Shown here: positions 46,955 to 55,272 of the stretch, piece after piece
Numbering within the stretch: position 1 is the first letter of the stretch
Layout of the letters: each line of letters begins with the position of its first letter
Assembly (NCBI RefSeq): GCF_037991315.1
Contig: NZ_CP150300.1
Span: 2,914,001 to 2,978,000, forward strand
Reading direction: 5' to 3'
Source of the DNA: Paenibacillus sp. FSL H8-0079
Lineage (GTDB): Bacteria; Bacillota; Bacilli; Paenibacillales; Paenibacillaceae
Length of the DNA stretch: 64,000 nucleotides
The notes under the pieces: generated by a model
The model's input: only the letters and a program-made list of their open reading frames with translations
Database searches by the model: none
Told to the model about the DNA's origin: nothing
Translations under genes and position numbers: made by a program

Positions 46955-48226
46955 ATGGATAACCAAGTCAAGCAAGCGTATGAAGCAGCCAAGGCATTGT
47001 ATGCCCAGCACGGAATTGATACGGACGAGGTGCTGAACAAACTTGCGGATATCAAAGTATCCGTACACTGTTGGCAAGGCGATGATGTTAAAGGCTTTCT
47101 GAATAAAGATGGGGAGTTAACAGGTGGTATTTCCGTTACAGGTCAGTATCCGGGGGCTGCGACCACACCTGCTGAACTTCGCAACGATTTGGAGCAAGCT
47201 TTCGCTCTGATTCCCGGCAAACATAAGGTCAATCTGCATGCGATCTACACGGATACAGACGAAAAGGTTGAACTGGATCGGATTGAGCCGAAGCATTATG
47301 AGAACTGGGTGAAATGGGCCAAAGAACAAGGACTCGGTCTGGACTTTAACCCAACGTGTTTTTCCCATGAAAAATCAAGTGACGGATTCACGCTCAGTCA
47401 TCCGGACCCTGAGATTCGCAAGTTCTGGATTGATCACTGCAAGGCGTCTCGCCGGATTGGTGCTTACTTTGGTGAACAGCTTGGTCAGACCTGTGTAACC
47501 AATGTATGGGTACCGGACGGATTCAAGGATAACCCGGTTGACCGGTTAACACCACGCAAACGTCTCAAGGAATCGCTAGATGAAGTATTCGGCGAACCAC
47601 TTAACCCGGAGCACAACCTGGACGCGGTAGAGAGTAAGTTGTTTGGTCTCGGTTCGGAAGCATATGTGGTGGGTTCTCATGAATTCTATATGGGTTACGG
47701 TTTGCAAAATGATACGTTAATCTGCCTAGATGCAGGTCATTTTCATCCAACAGAGGTTATTTCCAATAAACTGTCGTCCCTATCTTTGTTTACTAGCGGC
47801 ATTCTGCTTCACGTAAGCCGCCCGATGCGCTGGGACAGTGACCACGTCGTAATCATGGACGATGAGTTGCTGGAAATTGCCCGTGAACTGGTTAGACATG
47901 ATCTGCTTGCGACTACACATATTGGACTGGATTTCTTTGATGCAAGTATTAACCGTGTAGCTGCGTGGGTTGTGGGTACACGTAATACGGTCAAAGCCCT
48001 TCTGCGTGCGATGCTGGAACCGGTGGATGCCTTGAAACAGGCCGAGTTGGACGGAGATTACACCCTGCGTCTAGCATTGACGGAAGAGTTCAAATCCTAT
48101 CCGTTTGGCGCGATCTGGGACTACTATTGTGCTCAGCAAGGCGTTCCAGTTCGTGAAAAGTGGATCACGGATATCAAAACCTATGAACAAGACGTATTGC
48201 TACAGCGTGATAAATCATTGGTGTAA
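46955..48226 (+). CDS. rhaA: L-rhamnose isomerase
   Basis: RhaA converts L-rhamnose to L-rhamnulose in the cytosol, the step before phosphorylation and aldol cleavage by the product of the upstream gene. The 423-residue product has [30 protein letters not shown] and [19 protein letters not shown] with metal-binding acidic and His residues. ATG 46,955 has AGGAGG ten bases upstream; a TTG at 46,949 is too close to it. The gap to rhaEW is 18 nt. A strong terminator closes the unit. Confidence 0.95.
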   Translation: MDNQVKQAYEAAKALYAQHGIDTDEVLNKLADIKVSVHCWQGDDVKGFLNKDGELTGGISVTGQYPGAATTPAELRNDLEQAFALIPGKHKVNLHAIYTDTDEKVELDRIEPKHYENWVKWAKEQGLGLDFNPTCFSHEKSSDGFTLSHPDPEIRKFWIDHCKASRRIGAYFGEQLGQTCVTNVWVPDGFKDNPVDRLTPRKRLKESLDEVFGEPLNPEHNLDAVESKLFGLGSEAYVVGSHEFYMGYGLQNDTLICLDAGHFHPTEVISNKLSSLSLFTSGILLHVSRPMRWDSDHVVIMDDELLEIARELVRHDLLATTHIGLDFFDASINRVAAWVVGTRNTVKALLRAMLEPVDALKQAELDGDYTLRLALTEEFKSYPFGAIWDYYCAQQGVPVREKWITDIKTYEQDVLLQRDKSLV

Positions 48227-48245
48227 CCGCATTTATTTTTCGTAT

Positions 48246-48283
48246 AAACCACTATGGAATGAAAATTCCGTGGTGGTTTTTTT
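48246..48283 (+). terminator. Terminator of the rhaEW-rhaA operon
   Basis: AAACCAC / GTGGTTT outside and GGAAT / ATTCC inside with a GAAA loop, then T7. Confidence 0.9.
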
Positions 48284-48384
48284 GGCATAATCAAGCTGAA
48301 ATGCATAAGTGAGGCGATTGTTTCCATACTAGGAATATAGATCCGAATCGCATACGTTTGCTTACGCAGAGGAGGTTAATAGAG

Positions 48385-50058
48385 TTGAATCTAGCCCATA
48401 ACAAACTGTATATCGCTGCACTTGGCGGCGTGAATGAAATAGGGAAGAATATGTATTTCATCCAATACAATCAGGACATCATCGTGATTGACTGTGGTTC
48501 GAAGTTTCCCGATGAGACCTTGCCGGGTATTGATCTGATCATTACGGATGTAACGTATCTGCTGGAGAATCTGGATAAAGTAAGGGGTCTTGTGGTTACC
48601 CACGGACACGAAGATCACATCGGTGGCATTCCTTATTTGTTAAAACAAATGAACATTCCGGTGTATGCATCTAGGCTCACGCGCGGGCTGATCGAACTTA
48701 AACTGAAAGAGCATGGGCTGCTGCGCCAGGCGGACCTGCACACGATCGATGCTCACTCCAGCATTACGCTGGGAGGGATCGAAGTTTCCTTTTTCGCAAC
48801 CAGTCATAGTATTCCAGATTGTCTTGGGATTTTCTTTCAGACCCCAGCCGGCAATGTCGTGCACACCGGAGATTTCAAATTCGACATGTCTCCTGTACAT
48901 GGACCTTTCCCTGATCTGCACCGTATGGCCGAGATTGGAAAACAAGGCGTTCATATATTGCTCTCCGAAAGTACCAATGCAGAAAGACCCGGATTTACAC
49001 CTTCCGAGCGTATTGTAGGAGACCACATTCTGGATGCCTTTATCCGTGCGAAACAAAAAGTATTTATCTCGACCTTTGCGTCAAATGTTAGCAGGGTACA
49101 GCAGATTGTGAATGCAGCATTCGAGACAGGGCGCAAACTGGCACTGTTGGGCAGAAGTATGGTGAATGTGGTATCGGTGGCAAGTGAATTGGGGTATTTG
49201 CAAGTTCCTGACGGACTGTTGATTGAGGCCATTGATTCGGATCAGTTTCCACCAGAACAAGTTGTTGTATTATGTACTGGTAGCCAGGGAGAAGCGATGG
49301 CAGCATTGTCACGTTTGGCATCCGGTAAGCATCCTCACGTAAGAATTAACGCCGGGGATACGGTTATTATTGCCGCCGGAGCTATTCCGGGTAATGAACG
49401 GAATCTTGCACATGTGATTGATAATCTGTATGTTCTCGGAGCACGTGTGATATATGGTTCTAGTGGTGCGGCAGGAATGCATGTCTCTGGACACGGCAGT
49501 CAGGAAGAACTCAAATTGATGTTGACCCTGATGAAGCCGGATTATCTGATTCCGATCCACGGTGAGTTCCGCATGTTGTATCAGCACAGACTGCTTGCCG
49601 AGTCCGTAGGTATAGCGCGTGATCATGTGTTTATTGTGAATAATGGGGATATGGTCCAATACAAAGACGGCACTGCTTCTCTGGGTCCCAAAATTGCGTC
49701 AGGCAACAGTCTCGTAGACGGTCTGATCATGGGTGATGTCGGCAACATTGTACTTCGTGACCGCAGGCAGCTGTCATCCGATGGCATGCTGGTGATTGTG
49801 ACTACACTGAGCAAAACGGACAAACACTTGGTAACCTCACCCGAAATTATCTCCAGAGGGTTCGTATTCGTCAAAGACTCGGAAGAATTCATGCATGAGA
49901 TTCATGAGCTGGTTCTGAACCGAATGGGGGAGTTGACCGGCGCTGGTGTGAATCAGTGGAATGTGATCAAAAGAAAGCTGAAAGACGAGATCGGTCACTA
50001 CATTTACGCTCAAACAAAGCGAAGACCTATGATCTTGCCTATTATTATTGAAGTCTGA
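48385..50058 (+). CDS. rnj: Ribonuclease J
   Basis: The 557-residue enzyme is a metallo-beta-lactamase/beta-CASP RNase with 5'-3' exo and endonuclease activity in RNA decay. Visible are the motif 2 VTHGHEDHIGG (about residues 70-80), the DCGSKFPDE start of the active site, HTGDFKFD, the beta-CASP part and the C-terminal HVSGHGSQEELK region. TTG 48,385 has AGGAGG nine bases upstream. It is not beside the usual J1 neighbour, so whether it is J1, J2 or an extra paralogue cannot be told. It stands alone between the rha and scr loci. Confidence 0.9.
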   Translation: MNLAHNKLYIAALGGVNEIGKNMYFIQYNQDIIVIDCGSKFPDETLPGIDLIITDVTYLLENLDKVRGLVVTHGHEDHIGGIPYLLKQMNIPVYASRLTRGLIELKLKEHGLLRQADLHTIDAHSSITLGGIEVSFFATSHSIPDCLGIFFQTPAGNVVHTGDFKFDMSPVHGPFPDLHRMAEIGKQGVHILLSESTNAERPGFTPSERIVGDHILDAFIRAKQKVFISTFASNVSRVQQIVNAAFETGRKLALLGRSMVNVVSVASELGYLQVPDGLLIEAIDSDQFPPEQVVVLCTGSQGEAMAALSRLASGKHPHVRINAGDTVIIAAGAIPGNERNLAHVIDNLYVLGARVIYGSSGAAGMHVSGHGSQEELKLMLTLMKPDYLIPIHGEFRMLYQHRLLAESVGIARDHVFIVNNGDMVQYKDGTASLGPKIASGNSLVDGLIMGDVGNIVLRDRRQLSSDGMLVIVTTLSKTDKHLVTSPEIISRGFVFVKDSEEFMHEIHELVLNRMGELTGAGVNQWNVIKRKLKDEIGHYIYAQTKRRPMILPIIIEV

Positions 50059-50124
50059 GACCATAAGGAATAGGAATCGTTCTTGTGCTGGTGCTCTGAG
50101 CAAACGTGTATATTGAAATTTAAC

Positions 50125-50183
50125 AGCCTGATGAATGTCGGATCATACTTCTGTATGAACGTCACATTATTATCGGGCTTTTG
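50125..50183 (+). terminator. Terminator of rnj
   Basis: AGCCTGAT pairs with ATCGGGCT (50,172-50,179), with CATAC / GTATG inside, then TTTT. Confidence 0.65.
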
Positions 50184-50193
50184 CTGTTTAATA

Positions 50194-50203
50194 GGAACCG
50201 TTT
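50194..50203 (+). promoter_or_regulatory. Candidate ScrR operator upstream of scrR
   Basis: GGAACCGTTT is a half-conserved copy of the GGAACCGGTTCC sites before scrB. It could allow autoregulation. A TATAAT for scrR lies at 50,269-50,274. Confidence 0.4.
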
Positions 50204-50312
50204 AAATTGTACATAGGTGTGCGATAAATTGAGTTGAATCAAATTCGCCATGGGTTTGCGATTCGAAGTATAATAAAAGGTAAACTAGCTTATAGAAATA
50301 AGAGGAGTCTTT

Positions 50313-51296
50313 ATGAATAAAACGATTTCTGATATCGCTCAGATGGCAGGTGTGGCGAAGAGCACGGTCTCTCGCTTCCTGAATGGCGGATCTGTTAGTG
50401 AGGATACAGCCCAGAAGATTGAGCGCATTATCAAACAATACAATTATGTTCCCAACACATTTGCACAGAGTCTAAAGGCGAAGAAGACTAGTATTATCGG
50501 TACGGTTGTGCCACGACTCGATTCTTTTGCGACATCCCAGACATTGATCGGAATTGATGAAGAACTGCGGAGTAATCAGTATCAGATGCTGATTGCGAAT
50601 ACGAGCCAGGACATGCAGCGCGAGATTGATGCCATATATGATTTTGCAAGACAGAAGGTGTCGGGTATTATTCTGCTGGCGGCTGAAGTAACTGAAGCAC
50701 ATCTGAAGGCCGTTAAGGATATAGGTATTCCGGTGTTATTGGTGGGGCAGCAGCATGAGCAACTACACAGTTTGGTTCACAATGATGATCAGGCAGGCTA
50801 TGAGATGGGAAGATACGTCGTCGGACAGGGCCACCGCAAGATCGTGTATATGGGAGTTAGCGAGAAGGATCAGGCGGTGGGTATTCATCGCAAACAGGGA
50901 TTCCAGCGAGCGATCGCCGAATGTGGTGAATGCGAAGTGAAGTATTATGAGACGAGCTTCAAGATGTCTGAAGCCATCGTTACCGCTGAAGCCATACTGA
51001 AAGAGATTACACCAACGATCATTGTAGGGGCTACGGATAATATCGCACTGGGTGTGATGAAGATTGCGTTCTCCAATAAAATCCGCATACCGCAAGAATT
51101 ATCTGTTACCGGATTTGGCGGATACGATATTACGGAGATGATTCATCCCACGCTAACGACCGTGAAATATCACTATCTGCAGGCAGGCAAAGTAGCAGCG
51201 AATCATATTATACGTCTGGTCAAAGGCGAGTCGGTGGAGGAACGAACAACACTTGATGTAGAACTTATTCCTCGAGAAAGCGTTGACAAAATATAA
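50313..51296 (+). CDS. scrR: LacI-family sucrose operon repressor
   Basis: The 327-residue protein has a LacI helix-turn-helix (TISDIAQMAGVAKSTVSRFLN, residues about 4-24) and a periplasmic-binding-protein-like ligand domain (from about 58), including the region IVGATDNIALGVMKIA. It lies directly before scrB and scrA on the same strand; palindromes GAACCGGTTC between scrR and scrB suit a LacI-type operator. It is expected to release DNA in the presence of sucrose phosphate or fructose. Spacing and operators support the assignment; ligand is by analogy. Confidence 0.88.
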   Translation: MNKTISDIAQMAGVAKSTVSRFLNGGSVSEDTAQKIERIIKQYNYVPNTFAQSLKAKKTSIIGTVVPRLDSFATSQTLIGIDEELRSNQYQMLIANTSQDMQREIDAIYDFARQKVSGIILLAAEVTEAHLKAVKDIGIPVLLVGQQHEQLHSLVHNDDQAGYEMGRYVVGQGHRKIVYMGVSEKDQAVGIHRKQGFQRAIAECGECEVKYYETSFKMSEAIVTAEAILKEITPTIIVGATDNIALGVMKIAFSNKIRIPQELSVTGFGGYDITEMIHPTLTTVKYHYLQAGKVAANHIIRLVKGESVEERTTLDVELIPRESVDKI

Positions 51297-51312
51297 AAAC
51301 ATCCTTTATGAT
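51283..51312 (+). promoter_or_regulatory. scrBA promoter overlapping the end of scrR
   Basis: TTGACA (51,283-51,288, inside the last scrR codons) and TATGAT (51,307-51,312) with 18-nt spacing. An operator follows ten bases later. Confidence 0.75.
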
Positions 51313-51321
51313 AATTCCATC

Positions 51322-51331
51322 GAACCGGTTC
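51322..51331 (+). promoter_or_regulatory. ScrR operator O1
   Basis: Palindrome GAACCGGTTC (extended on one side by C) lies just downstream of the -10. Confidence 0.65.
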
Positions 51332-51408
51332 CATTATATATATCCAATTCGGATATACGAACACGGGCAGGCACTAATGCCATATGGAATTATTTTTTTG
51401 CGTCTAAC

Positions 51409-51420
51409 GGAACCGGTTCC
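51409..51420 (+). promoter_or_regulatory. ScrR operator O2
   Basis: Perfect palindrome GGAACCGGTTCC, about 88 nt after O1 and 24 nt before scrB. The two-operator spacing would allow DNA looping. Confidence 0.65.
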
Positions 51421-51443
51421 TATAATTTGAATGGAGAACAGCT

Positions 51444-52919
51444 ATGAAGATGACTAGAGAGCAACGATACAGACGAATTGAGCAAGCGGAGCCTGGAGAG
51501 ATTGCGAAGCTTGAAGCACAGATATCCGTATGTCCTTGGAGACAGAGTTATCACATTCAGCCCGTAACAGGTCTGCTTAATGATCCTAACGGCTTTGCAT
51601 ATTATCAAGGCTATTATCATCTGTTCTATCAGTGGTTTCCACTTGGAACAGAACACGGCATGAAATACTGGTATCACACCCGCTCGAAGAATCTGGTGAA
51701 CTGGGAAAATGTTGGCATTGGCATTCAACCTGGTGACCCATATGACTCGCACGGAGCTTATTCCGGTAGCGCCATTGAAAAAGACGGCAAACTGCATTTG
51801 CTGTATACAGGCAATACGAGAGATGAGGCTTGGGTCAGACATCCGTATCAATGCTTGGCAGTAATGGATGAAAGCGGTTCAGTAAGCAAGCTGAATCATC
51901 CGGTAATCTCTTCGGTTCCACAAGGATACACGGAACACTTCAGAGATCCCAAAGTGTGGCAACAAGGAGACACGTATTATTGTGTAATCGGAGCACAGCG
52001 AGCAGATGAGACGGGATGTACGGTGCTGTATCGCTCATCAGATCTGAGAAACTGGGAGTTTCTCGGTGAAATTCGTACGCAGCTAACCTCCTTTGGCTAC
52101 ATGTGGGAATGCCCGGATTATATGGAGATGGACGAGAAAGGTGTGCTTGTCTTTTCCCCACAAGGCATAGACGCTGCAGGAGATCACTATCAGAATATTT
52201 TTCAGTCTGGTTATCTGATCGGTGACCCGCTGGATCTACAGACGAGAGAGTTCAATCATGGTGAATTTCAGGAACTGGATCGTGGATTCGATTTCTATGC
52301 TCCGCAGACAATGCAGGGCCCGGACGGAAGACGGATTCTGGTTGGTTGGATGGGACTTCCCGATCTGCAATACCCGACAGACGATAGTGGCTGGGCTCAT
52401 TGCCTGACCATTCCTCGGCAACTTTCACTGCGAGACGGGAAGTTAATTCAACAACCTGTTGCAGAGATGGTGCAATTGCGTCTGCATGAGGAAGGGACTC
52501 ATATTCTTGCAACGATTGACAATGAGAGTCGATCCTTCGCTGGTTTTGAGGGGGTTGCCTATGAGCTGATATGTGAGATGAGCCATGTAGATGCAGAGAC
52601 TGTAGGCATCGAATTTCGGGCAGATGGAGCTGAGAAAACGGTTCTTCTGTATGATCGGATCCAGCAAAAAGTTGTTCTGGATCGGACCATGTCGGGTGCC
52701 GAGTTGGCAGAGCAAAATGGTACGATACGGCGGTGCACACTTACTGCAGACGTGATTAAGTTCCATCTGTTCGTAGATTCGTCTTCGGTCGAGATCTTTG
52801 TGAATGATGGGGAAGAGGTCTTTACCAGCCGGATTTTCCCAAGTCGGGACAGCGTGGACATTCGATTCTTTGCACACGGCGGCAAGGCTGATTTTGAAGC
52901 AACTCAATGGAATTATTAA
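51444..52919 (+). CDS. scrB: Sucrose-6-phosphate hydrolase (GH32)
   Basis: The 491-residue cytosolic enzyme hydrolyses the sucrose-6-phosphate made by the PTS. The GH32 signature residues are plain: nucleophile in LLNDPNGFAYY (about residues 41-51), RDP in HFRDPKVW, and the acid Glu in WECPDYME. A C-terminal beta sandwich ends in SSVEIFVNDGEEVFTSRIFP. ATG with GGAG seven bases upstream. scrA follows after 26 nt, giving one operon repressed by ScrR. Confidence 0.93.
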   Translation: MKMTREQRYRRIEQAEPGEIAKLEAQISVCPWRQSYHIQPVTGLLNDPNGFAYYQGYYHLFYQWFPLGTEHGMKYWYHTRSKNLVNWENVGIGIQPGDPYDSHGAYSGSAIEKDGKLHLLYTGNTRDEAWVRHPYQCLAVMDESGSVSKLNHPVISSVPQGYTEHFRDPKVWQQGDTYYCVIGAQRADETGCTVLYRSSDLRNWEFLGEIRTQLTSFGYMWECPDYMEMDEKGVLVFSPQGIDAAGDHYQNIFQSGYLIGDPLDLQTREFNHGEFQELDRGFDFYAPQTMQGPDGRRILVGWMGLPDLQYPTDDSGWAHCLTIPRQLSLRDGKLIQQPVAEMVQLRLHEEGTHILATIDNESRSFAGFEGVAYELICEMSHVDAETVGIEFRADGAEKTVLLYDRIQQKVVLDRTMSGAELAEQNGTIRRCTLTADVIKFHLFVDSSSVEIFVNDGEEVFTSRIFPSRDSVDIRFFAHGGKADFEATQWNY

Positions 52920-52945
52920 GTATTACGTGAGAGGAATGAGATAAC

Positions 52946-54928
52946 ATGTCGGAGAATCAACGCATTGCCCAGGAAGTCATTCATGCCATCGGGGGCAAAG
53001 AGAATATCGCATCATTTGCACATTGTGCAACACGTCTTCGGATCATGGTGAAAGATAAAGAGAAGATTGATCAGAAAACGGTCGAGAATATCGAGAAGGT
53101 TAAAGGTGCGTTTTTTAACTCGGGTCAATATCAGATTATCTTCGGTACGGGAACGGTGAATCGAATCTTTGAAGAGGTCGAGAAGCTGGGAATCGAAGGA
53201 TCGTCCAAGGATGATGTCAAGAGTCAGGGGAAAAAAGAAGGAAACGCTTTTCAACGGGCTATCCGCACGTTTGGTGACGTATTTGTACCTATTATTCCTG
53301 TACTGGTTGCCACAGGTTTGTTTATGGGATTGCGCGGATTACTTACCCAGAATGAAATACTGGCTTTGTTCGGTGCAACACCTGATGATATCTCGGCCAA
53401 TTTCCTGTTGTTCACTCAGATCCTGACGGACACGGCCTTTGCTTTCTTGCCTGCGCTTGTAGCGTGGTCCGCATTCCGCGTATTCGGCGGAAGTCCGGTA
53501 TTGGGTATCGTACTAGGACTAATGCTCGTCAATCCGGCATTACCAAATGCTTACGCGGTGGCAGATGGATCAGCACAGCCGCTGCATATGTTCGGCTTCA
53601 TACCTGTCGTGGGTTATCAGGGATCTGTTCTACCCGCGTTCTTTGTAGGTTTGATTGGAGCCAAGTTCGAGAAGGTTTTAAGAAGACGAGTGCCTGAGGC
53701 ACTGGATTTAATTCTGACTCCTTTTATTACGTTGACAGTCATGATTACGCTCGGACTTTTCGCCATTGGTCCTGTATTCCATTCCCTTGAAGAGTGGGTG
53801 CTGCATGGAACGACGGCCGTATTGGATCTGCCGTTCGGAATCGCAGGTATTATCATTGGTTTCTTCCATCAGATTATTGTGGTTACCGGTGTGCATCACA
53901 TCTTTAATTTCCTGGAGATTCAATTGCTGGAGAAGACGGGATTCAACCCATTCAACGCGATTATCACATGTGCTATGGCTGCACAAGGAGCCGCTTGTCT
54001 TGCCGTAGGTCTGAAGACCAAAAATATGAAACTCAAAGCACTTGCATTACCTTCGTCCTTGTCCGCATTTCTGGGCATTACGGAGCCAGCGATCTTCGGA
54101 GTTAACTTGCGTTATATGAAGCCATTTATTATGGGACTGGTTGGTGGTGGTGTAGGTGGTTTCATCGCTTCATTGTTCCATCTGCAGGGTACAGGTATGG
54201 CTGTAACGGTTATTCCCGGTACACTGCTCTATCTGAACAGCCAACTGCCGTTGTACATCTTGTCCAACGTGGTCGCCATGGCCATTGCTTTTGCACTTAC
54301 CTGGTTCTTCGGATATAAGGATCGACCAGTTGCAGAGGAGTCGGTGAGCCATGACAACAGTGGAGTAACATCAGCTGAAGTTAGTGCAATGGATTCTAAT
54401 CCGCGCACTGATTCAGCTACCAATGTCATTACAAGCAATCGTCCTAAGGTAAATTTGCTCGAAATAGCTTCGCCAATGAACGGTACCATCATTGCTCTGG
54501 AGCAGGTTCCTGACCCGGCGTTCTCGGAAAAACACATGGGTGAGGGCATTGCCATTGAGCCATCTGAAGGTAACGTGTATGCACCGTTTGATGGTGTCAT
54601 CGCACATGTCATGAACAAGAGTAAACATGCGGTGATTCTGGAGCATGAGACAGGTGTACAGATGCTAATTCATATCGGAATTAATACGGTTGGACTGAAA
54701 GGAAACGGTTTTACCGCGCATGTGAATAGCGGAGATCGTGTAACTGCAGGACAATTGTTAATTGAATTCGACATGGATGTCATTCATGCTGCGGGTCTGC
54801 CGGTGATTACACCTGTGCTGATTCCAAGCGGAAATGAAACCATTGCGACTGTTACAGCAACGTCATCTGGCTATGTTCAAGCCAATGGGGAAGCAGTACT
54901 GCTCGTAAAATTTACTGAGCCACAATAG
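52946..54928 (+). CDS. scrA: Sucrose PTS transporter subunit EIIBCA
   Basis: The 660-residue protein takes up and phosphorylates sucrose. EIIB is at the N-terminus with Cys27 (AHCATRLR), EIIC has about ten membrane helices (about 105-455; including GVHHIFNF and SAFLGITEPAIFGV), and after a Ser/Asn-rich linker EIIA follows (about 500-660) with its phosphorylated His in LIHIGINTVGL. Many sucrose EII proteins lack an attached EIIA; this one has its own. It belongs to the glucose/beta-glucoside superfamily. Neighbouring scrR and scrB support sucrose as substrate. Confidence 0.88.
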   Translation: MSENQRIAQEVIHAIGGKENIASFAHCATRLRIMVKDKEKIDQKTVENIEKVKGAFFNSGQYQIIFGTGTVNRIFEEVEKLGIEGSSKDDVKSQGKKEGNAFQRAIRTFGDVFVPIIPVLVATGLFMGLRGLLTQNEILALFGATPDDISANFLLFTQILTDTAFAFLPALVAWSAFRVFGGSPVLGIVLGLMLVNPALPNAYAVADGSAQPLHMFGFIPVVGYQGSVLPAFFVGLIGAKFEKVLRRRVPEALDLILTPFITLTVMITLGLFAIGPVFHSLEEWVLHGTTAVLDLPFGIAGIIIGFFHQIIVVTGVHHIFNFLEIQLLEKTGFNPFNAIITCAMAAQGAACLAVGLKTKNMKLKALALPSSLSAFLGITEPAIFGVNLRYMKPFIMGLVGGGVGGFIASLFHLQGTGMAVTVIPGTLLYLNSQLPLYILSNVVAMAIAFALTWFFGYKDRPVAEESVSHDNSGVTSAEVSAMDSNPRTDSATNVITSNRPKVNLLEIASPMNGTIIALEQVPDPAFSEKHMGEGIAIEPSEGNVYAPFDGVIAHVMNKSKHAVILEHETGVQMLIHIGINTVGLKGNGFTAHVNSGDRVTAGQLLIEFDMDVIHAAGLPVITPVLIPSGNETIATVTATSSGYVQANGEAVLLVKFTEPQ

Positions 54929-54941
54929 TGGCATGTAATCA

Positions 54942-54982
54942 GGGAAATGGTAGAGATTCATCTCTTCCGTTTCCCTTTTTTT
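54942..54982 (+). terminator. Terminator of scrBA
   Basis: GGGAAA / TTTCCC outside and AGAGAT / ATCTCT inside, followed by T8. Confidence 0.85.
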
Positions 54983-55025
54983 TGTGTACAATCGTATGAA
55001 ATTAAAGAAACAGATCATCGGTGAT

Positions 55026-55202
55026 CTACATCAAATCTGCCGCAGATATCCTTGGCGCAAATTCTTCCGGCAGATCAGGTAGCTCAGGCACTGGTCCTCC
55101 ATAACCCGGCAAGCCCGCAAAAGCTTCCAGTTTACCACCATCGGTTGGATGTACACCTTTCCAGATCTGAGCAATGCTCGGATAATCAGGGTTACTTGTA
55201 CG
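55026..55202 (-). pseudogene. C-terminal fragment of an unidentified protein
   Basis: The minus strand is open for 58 codons with protein-like composition, for example PDYPSIAQIWKGVHPTDG and LPDLPEEFAPRISAADLM, then a stop at 55,026-55,028. A stop also precedes it in frame at 55,203-55,205, and no start codon or ribosome site is seen. It looks like the end of a lost gene. I do not recognise the family. The plus-strand frame 55,052-55,252 appears to be its shadow. Confidence 0.4.
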
Positions 55203-55216
55203 TTATTCGGTCGTTC

Positions 55217-55262
55217 ACAAACAAAACGTTCTGCCAGAGCTTTAGGCTCTGAGCAGAACGTT
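55217..55262 (-). terminator. Terminator of the GH5/CBM_X2 gene
   Basis: AACGTTCTGC pairs with GCAGAACGTT (55,225-55,234 with 55,253-55,262), with AGAG / CTCT inside, and the minus-strand tail TTTTGTTTG. Confidence 0.75.
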
Positions 55263-55272
55263 AGATGAGTTC

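Noticed and set aside
55052..55252. 66-codon plus-strand frame
   Set aside because: Its complement carries the protein-like gene remnant 55,026-55,202, so this frame looks like a shadow.
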